6,871 nt of DNA, taken from assembly GCA_025457785.1 (NCBI GenBank), contig JALOTS010000118.1, positions 1-6,871 on the forward strand, in the 5' to 3' direction. A program made the position numbers and the translations under genes. Below are positions 3,973-6,871 of this stretch, piece after piece. Below the pieces are notes generated by a model, which saw only the letters and a list, made by a program, of their open reading frames with translations, was not told the DNA's origin and did not search any database. Within the stretch, counting starts at the first letter, position 1. Every line of letters begins with the position of its first letter. The DNA comes from Pontiellaceae bacterium. GTDB lineage: Bacteria > Verrucomicrobiota > Kiritimatiellia > Kiritimatiellales > Tichowtungiaceae.

Positions 3973-6871
3973 ATGAAAAGAAGGATTGCCGTTGTTGTGC
4001 TGTCGGGGGTGTTGTTTCCGTTTGCCGGGCAGGCCGCGCCATCTGCGGTCGCTGACAAGTCCGGCCTTCTTCCGGCCGTTGTACCGGCGCAGTCGGCGCA
4101 CAAAGTGCAAGTGTCCGATCCCGTTACTGCGCAGCAAATCGTTGCCAAGGGCGGTCGGTTGCTGGCCGATTACGGCAGTTATCAACTCTACGCCGTGGAA
4201 TCTATTGGACCGGAACTTGCGGACGCAGCCAGCGTGGAAATCCGTGACGACTACGATCGCATCGAGTTGAACGCAGGGATGATTATCACGACCGAACCCG
4301 CAGTGCAGGCACTGCGCAAACCGGTCGGCGCATTCAAGGGTAAACATACGCATCTCGTTCAGTTCATCGGCCCGGTTCAACCGGCATGGTACGCCGCTTT
4401 GGAGGAGACCGGTGTCCGCATCGTCTGTTACATTCCGCAAAACGCATATCTGATTTTCGGCGATGCCGACAGTTTGGCCTGCGTCCAGAAGCTCGCCGCC
4501 ACCACCGGCTTCCTTCAGTGGGAGAATACCTACAGCGCCGCCAACAAAGTGCATCCCGGAGCCCGTCTCGCGGACATCAACGGCAAAGCCCGTGTGATCG
4601 GCACCGACCTTTTTGAAATCCAGCTTGTGGCAGACGACGAGATGAATCCGGAGACACTGAAGCTGATCGACACGCTCAAACTCGCCCCGATCCGACGCCA
4701 GTCCAAACAACTCGGCTATGTCAATATTGTCGTCCGTGTTGATCCCGCCAGTCTGGATCAGATCGCGGGTCAACCTGACGTGGTTTCTATTCAGCCGTAC
4801 TTTGAACCTGAAAAGTTTTGCGAACGGCAGGATCAAATCGTCGCCGGGAACCTGAGCGGCAATTCGCCCGCCGGGCCGGGATATCTCGCCTGGCTTCTCA
4901 GCAAGGGGTTCACGCAGGCGCAATTCGACTCGTCCAACTTTGCCGTAGATGTGACCGACAGCGGTGTGGACAACGGCACGACCTCGCCCAATCACTTTGG
5001 TCTCTACTTCAACGGCACTCGGCCAGGCACAAGTCATATGATCTACAATCGCCTCGAAGGAACTGCCAACTCTGGCAGCACGATTCAAGGGCTTGACGGC
5101 CATGGCAATCTGAACGCCCATATCATTGCCGGGTTTAACGATCTCACCGGGTTTCCGCATACCGATGCCGGCGGCTACCGGTATGGCTTGGGCATTTGCC
5201 CGTTTGTACGCGTCGGTTCCTCCGTAATTTTCGATCCGAATTACTACACGTATCCCGATTTTGAAGACCTTCAATCACGCGCCTACCGTGACGGCGCACG
5301 AATCAGTAACAACAGTTGGGGTGCCAATACAGGCGGCGCCTATAATTCCGATTCACAGCGTTACGATTATCTGGTGCGGGATGCCCAGCCAGCCGGTGCC
5401 GCCGTGACGAACGCCGGTAATCAGGAAATGGTGATCGTGTTTGCCGCCGGCAACGCCGGTTCCGGTGTCAATACCGTCGGCACCCCCGGAACAGGTAAGA
5501 ACCTTTTCACCATTGCCGCCTCCGAGAATGTCCATCCGTTCGGCGGTGCCGACGGCAGTGGCATCAGCGATAGCGGCGCGGACAGTGTGAATGACATCAT
5601 TTATTTTTCCAGCCGCGGTCCGTGCGATGATGGCCGTATTAAACCTGATATTGCCGCGCCCGGGACGCACGTCAGTGGCGGTGTGGCGCAGTCCGACACC
5701 CCTGGTCCGTCCGGCACTGCCATCGCGGGCTTCACCGGCGGCGGCGTCAGCGGCGGTCCGTTTGGAAGTCTTTTCTGGCCCACTAATCAACAGTTTTTTT
5801 CCGCCTCGTCCGGGACGAGTCACTCGGCTCCGGGTGTGGCGGGCGGCTGCGCACTGACGCGGCAGTATTTCATTAATCAGGGATGGAACACACCGAGTCC
5901 GGCCATGACCAAAGCCTATTTAATGAACTCCACCCGCCACCTGACCGGCACCTATGCCAATGATACGTTGCCGTCCAATAATCAGGGCATGGGCTTGATG
6001 GATCTCGATTTTGCCTTTAACGGTGTTCTACGAATCCTGCGCGACCAACTCACGAACGAGTTGTTTACCGCCACCGGTCAAACGTGTGTTTTCGAGGGGC
6101 GAGTAGCTGATACCGGCAAGCCGTTTCGTATCACACTGGCATGGACGGATGCCCCCGGCAACACATCCGGCAACGCCTACAACAATGACCTCAACCTCAC
6201 CGTGAACATTGCCGGCAACACGTATAAGGGCAACGTTTTCAGCGGTGCCTCTTCTGTGTCCGGCGGCACCGGCGATGCCAAAAATAATGTTGAAAGCGTT
6301 TTTCTGCCTGCCGGCGTCTCCGGCGCATTTACGGTTACTGTCACCGCCGCCAATATCAATTCTGATGGTGTGCCTAACTACGGTACCAGCCTTGATCAGG
6401 ACTTCGCCTTAGTCATTTATAATGCCAGACCGGAAGCTCTGACGGTAACACCTGCGGCTGGTTTGAACGCTTCCGGCTATCAAGGCGGACCCTTTACCTC
6501 GACAAATATCGTTTACACTTTGAACAATACAAGCACATCAAACCTGTCGTGGACGGCGGGATGCGCGTCCAATTGGGTGACGGTTTCGCCCGCCGGCGGG
6601 ACTCTTTCGGCAGGACAAACCAACCTTGTGACTGTCTCTATCAATGCGAACGCGAACAGTCTGGGCGCCGGAACCAATACCGGTCTGATCGTTTTCAGCA
6701 ATGTGACCAGCAGCATCAGTCTGGTACGAAACGTGCAGCTTGTGGTTCGACCGCGCGTGCTGGATCATTTTACATGGGATCCGGTTTCGACAACACAGTA
6801 TGTCGGGCAGGCTTTTCCCGTGAGGATTCAGGCGCTGGATGCAACGGACAGTTTGCTGGCATCGTTTACGA
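3973..6871 (+). CDS. secreted S8 subtilase with long N-terminal region and C-terminal beta domains (3' end beyond window)
   Basis: The frame is open to the window edge (966 residues seen). The signal peptide is MKRRIAVVVLSGVLFPFAGQAA, with cleavage near 22, so it acts outside the cytoplasm. Residues 44-293 hold three propeptide-like segments (about 44-110, 125-195, 206-293), the clearest being HLVQFIGPVQPAWYAALEE. The catalytic domain (about 300-685) has Asp329 in VTDSGVDNG, His377 in GHGNLNAHIIAG, the oxyanion Asn494 in AAGNAGSG and Ser616 in SGTSHSAPGVAG. A beta-sandwich like that of KP-43-type subtilases follows (about 690-820; LAWTDAPGNT...NNDLNLTV). Next come a BACON-like beta domain (about 823-928; WVTVSPAGGTLSAGQTN) and the first part of another Ig-like module (LDHFTWDP...QYVGQAFPV). 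The ATG at 3973 was chosen because the signal peptide starts there; an in-frame ATG at 3961 adds only MGVF. The substrate and any surface-anchoring tail cannot be seen. Confidence 0.93.
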   Translation, partial: MKRRIAVVVLSGVLFPFAGQAAPSAVADKSGLLPAVVPAQSAHKVQVSDPVTAQQIVAKGGRLLADYGSYQLYAVESIGPELADAASVEIRDDYDRIELNAGMIITTEPAVQALRKPVGAFKGKHTHLVQFIGPVQPAWYAALEETGVRIVCYIPQNAYLIFGDADSLACVQKLAATTGFLQWENTYSAANKVHPGARLADINGKARVIGTDLFEIQLVADDEMNPETLKLIDTLKLAPIRRQSKQLGYVNIVVRVDPASLDQIAGQPDVVSIQPYFEPEKFCERQDQIVAGNLSGNSPAGPGYLAWLLSKGFTQAQFDSSNFAVDVTDSGVDNGTTSPNHFGLYFNGTRPGTSHMIYNRLEGTANSGSTIQGLDGHGNLNAHIIAGFNDLTGFPHTDAGGYRYGLGICPFVRVGSSVIFDPNYYTYPDFEDLQSRAYRDGARISNNSWGANTGGAYNSDSQRYDYLVRDAQPAGAAVTNAGNQEMVIVFAAGNAGSGVNTVGTPGTGKNLFTIAASENVHPFGGADGSGISDSGADSVNDIIYFSSRGPCDDGRIKPDIAAPGTHVSGGVAQSDTPGPSGTAIAGFTGGGVSGGPFGSLFWPTNQQFFSASSGTSHSAPGVAGGCALTRQYFINQGWNTPSPAMTKAYLMNSTRHLTGTYANDTLPSNNQGMGLMDLDFAFNGVLRILRDQLTNELFTATGQTCVFEGRVADTGKPFRITLAWTDAPGNTSGNAYNNDLNLTVNIAGNTYKGNVFSGASSVSGGTGDAKNNVESVFLPAGVSGAFTVTVTAANINSDGVPNYGTSLDQDFALVIYNARPEALTVTPAAGLNASGYQGGPFTSTNIVYTLNNTSTSNLSWTAGCASNWVTVSPAGGTLSAGQTNLVTVSINANANSLGAGTNTGLIVFSNVTSSISLVRNVQLVVRPRVLDHFTWDPVSTTQYVGQAFPVRIQALDATDSLLASFT

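Noticed and set aside
3787..5274. 495-codon open frame on the minus strand across the gdhA terminator and the subtilase 5' half
   Set aside because: It runs through a strong terminator and opposite a protein with signal peptide and catalytic motifs. It has no recognisable domain.

Overview
The window looks like a chromosomal piece of a free-living, moderately GC-rich bacterium, most likely from the PVC group (Kiritimatiellota or Verrucomicrobiota). The clues are a very large secreted subtilase with tandem C-terminal beta domains, a secreted protein resembling PEP-CTERM-type ectodomains, and an E. coli-like hexameric glutamate dehydrogenase next to an NrpR-family regulator best known from methanogenic archaea. 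No 16S or other taxonomic marker is present, so the assignment is an inference. No mobile element, CRISPR array, tRNA or rRNA was seen.

Layout. 1-176 (+) is the 3' end of an unidentified gene, possibly a U32-type peptidase. 258-1022 (-) encodes a small secreted beta-rich protein with a good Shine-Dalgarno and a plausible promoter (1075-1103). 1023-1300 is non-coding apart from that promoter and one hairpin. 1301-2308 (-) encodes an NrpR-type regulator (winged helix plus one NrpR domain). 2309-2489 is a divergent intergenic region with repeated GGCAA/TTGCC half sites. 2490-3830 (+) is gdhA, NADP-type glutamate dehydrogenase, closed by a strong intrinsic terminator (3855-3880). 3973 to the window end (+) is a subtilisin-family (S8) exported protease that is cut off by the window edge.

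How the genes may work together. The central pair is the main point of interest. In methanogens NrpR is a repressor released by 2-oxoglutarate, the metabolite that accumulates when nitrogen is short. Here an NrpR homologue sits divergently from the enzyme that consumes 2-oxoglutarate and ammonium to make glutamate. The shared intergenic region carries one perfect palindrome (CGGCAA-N4-TTGCCG) just upstream of the gdhA ribosome binding site, a second palindrome on the nrpR side and an extra half site. This suggests a compact autoregulated nitrogen switch. The flanking secreted protein and protease are separate transcription units with no visible link to nitrogen control, although a secreted protease could supply amino nitrogen.
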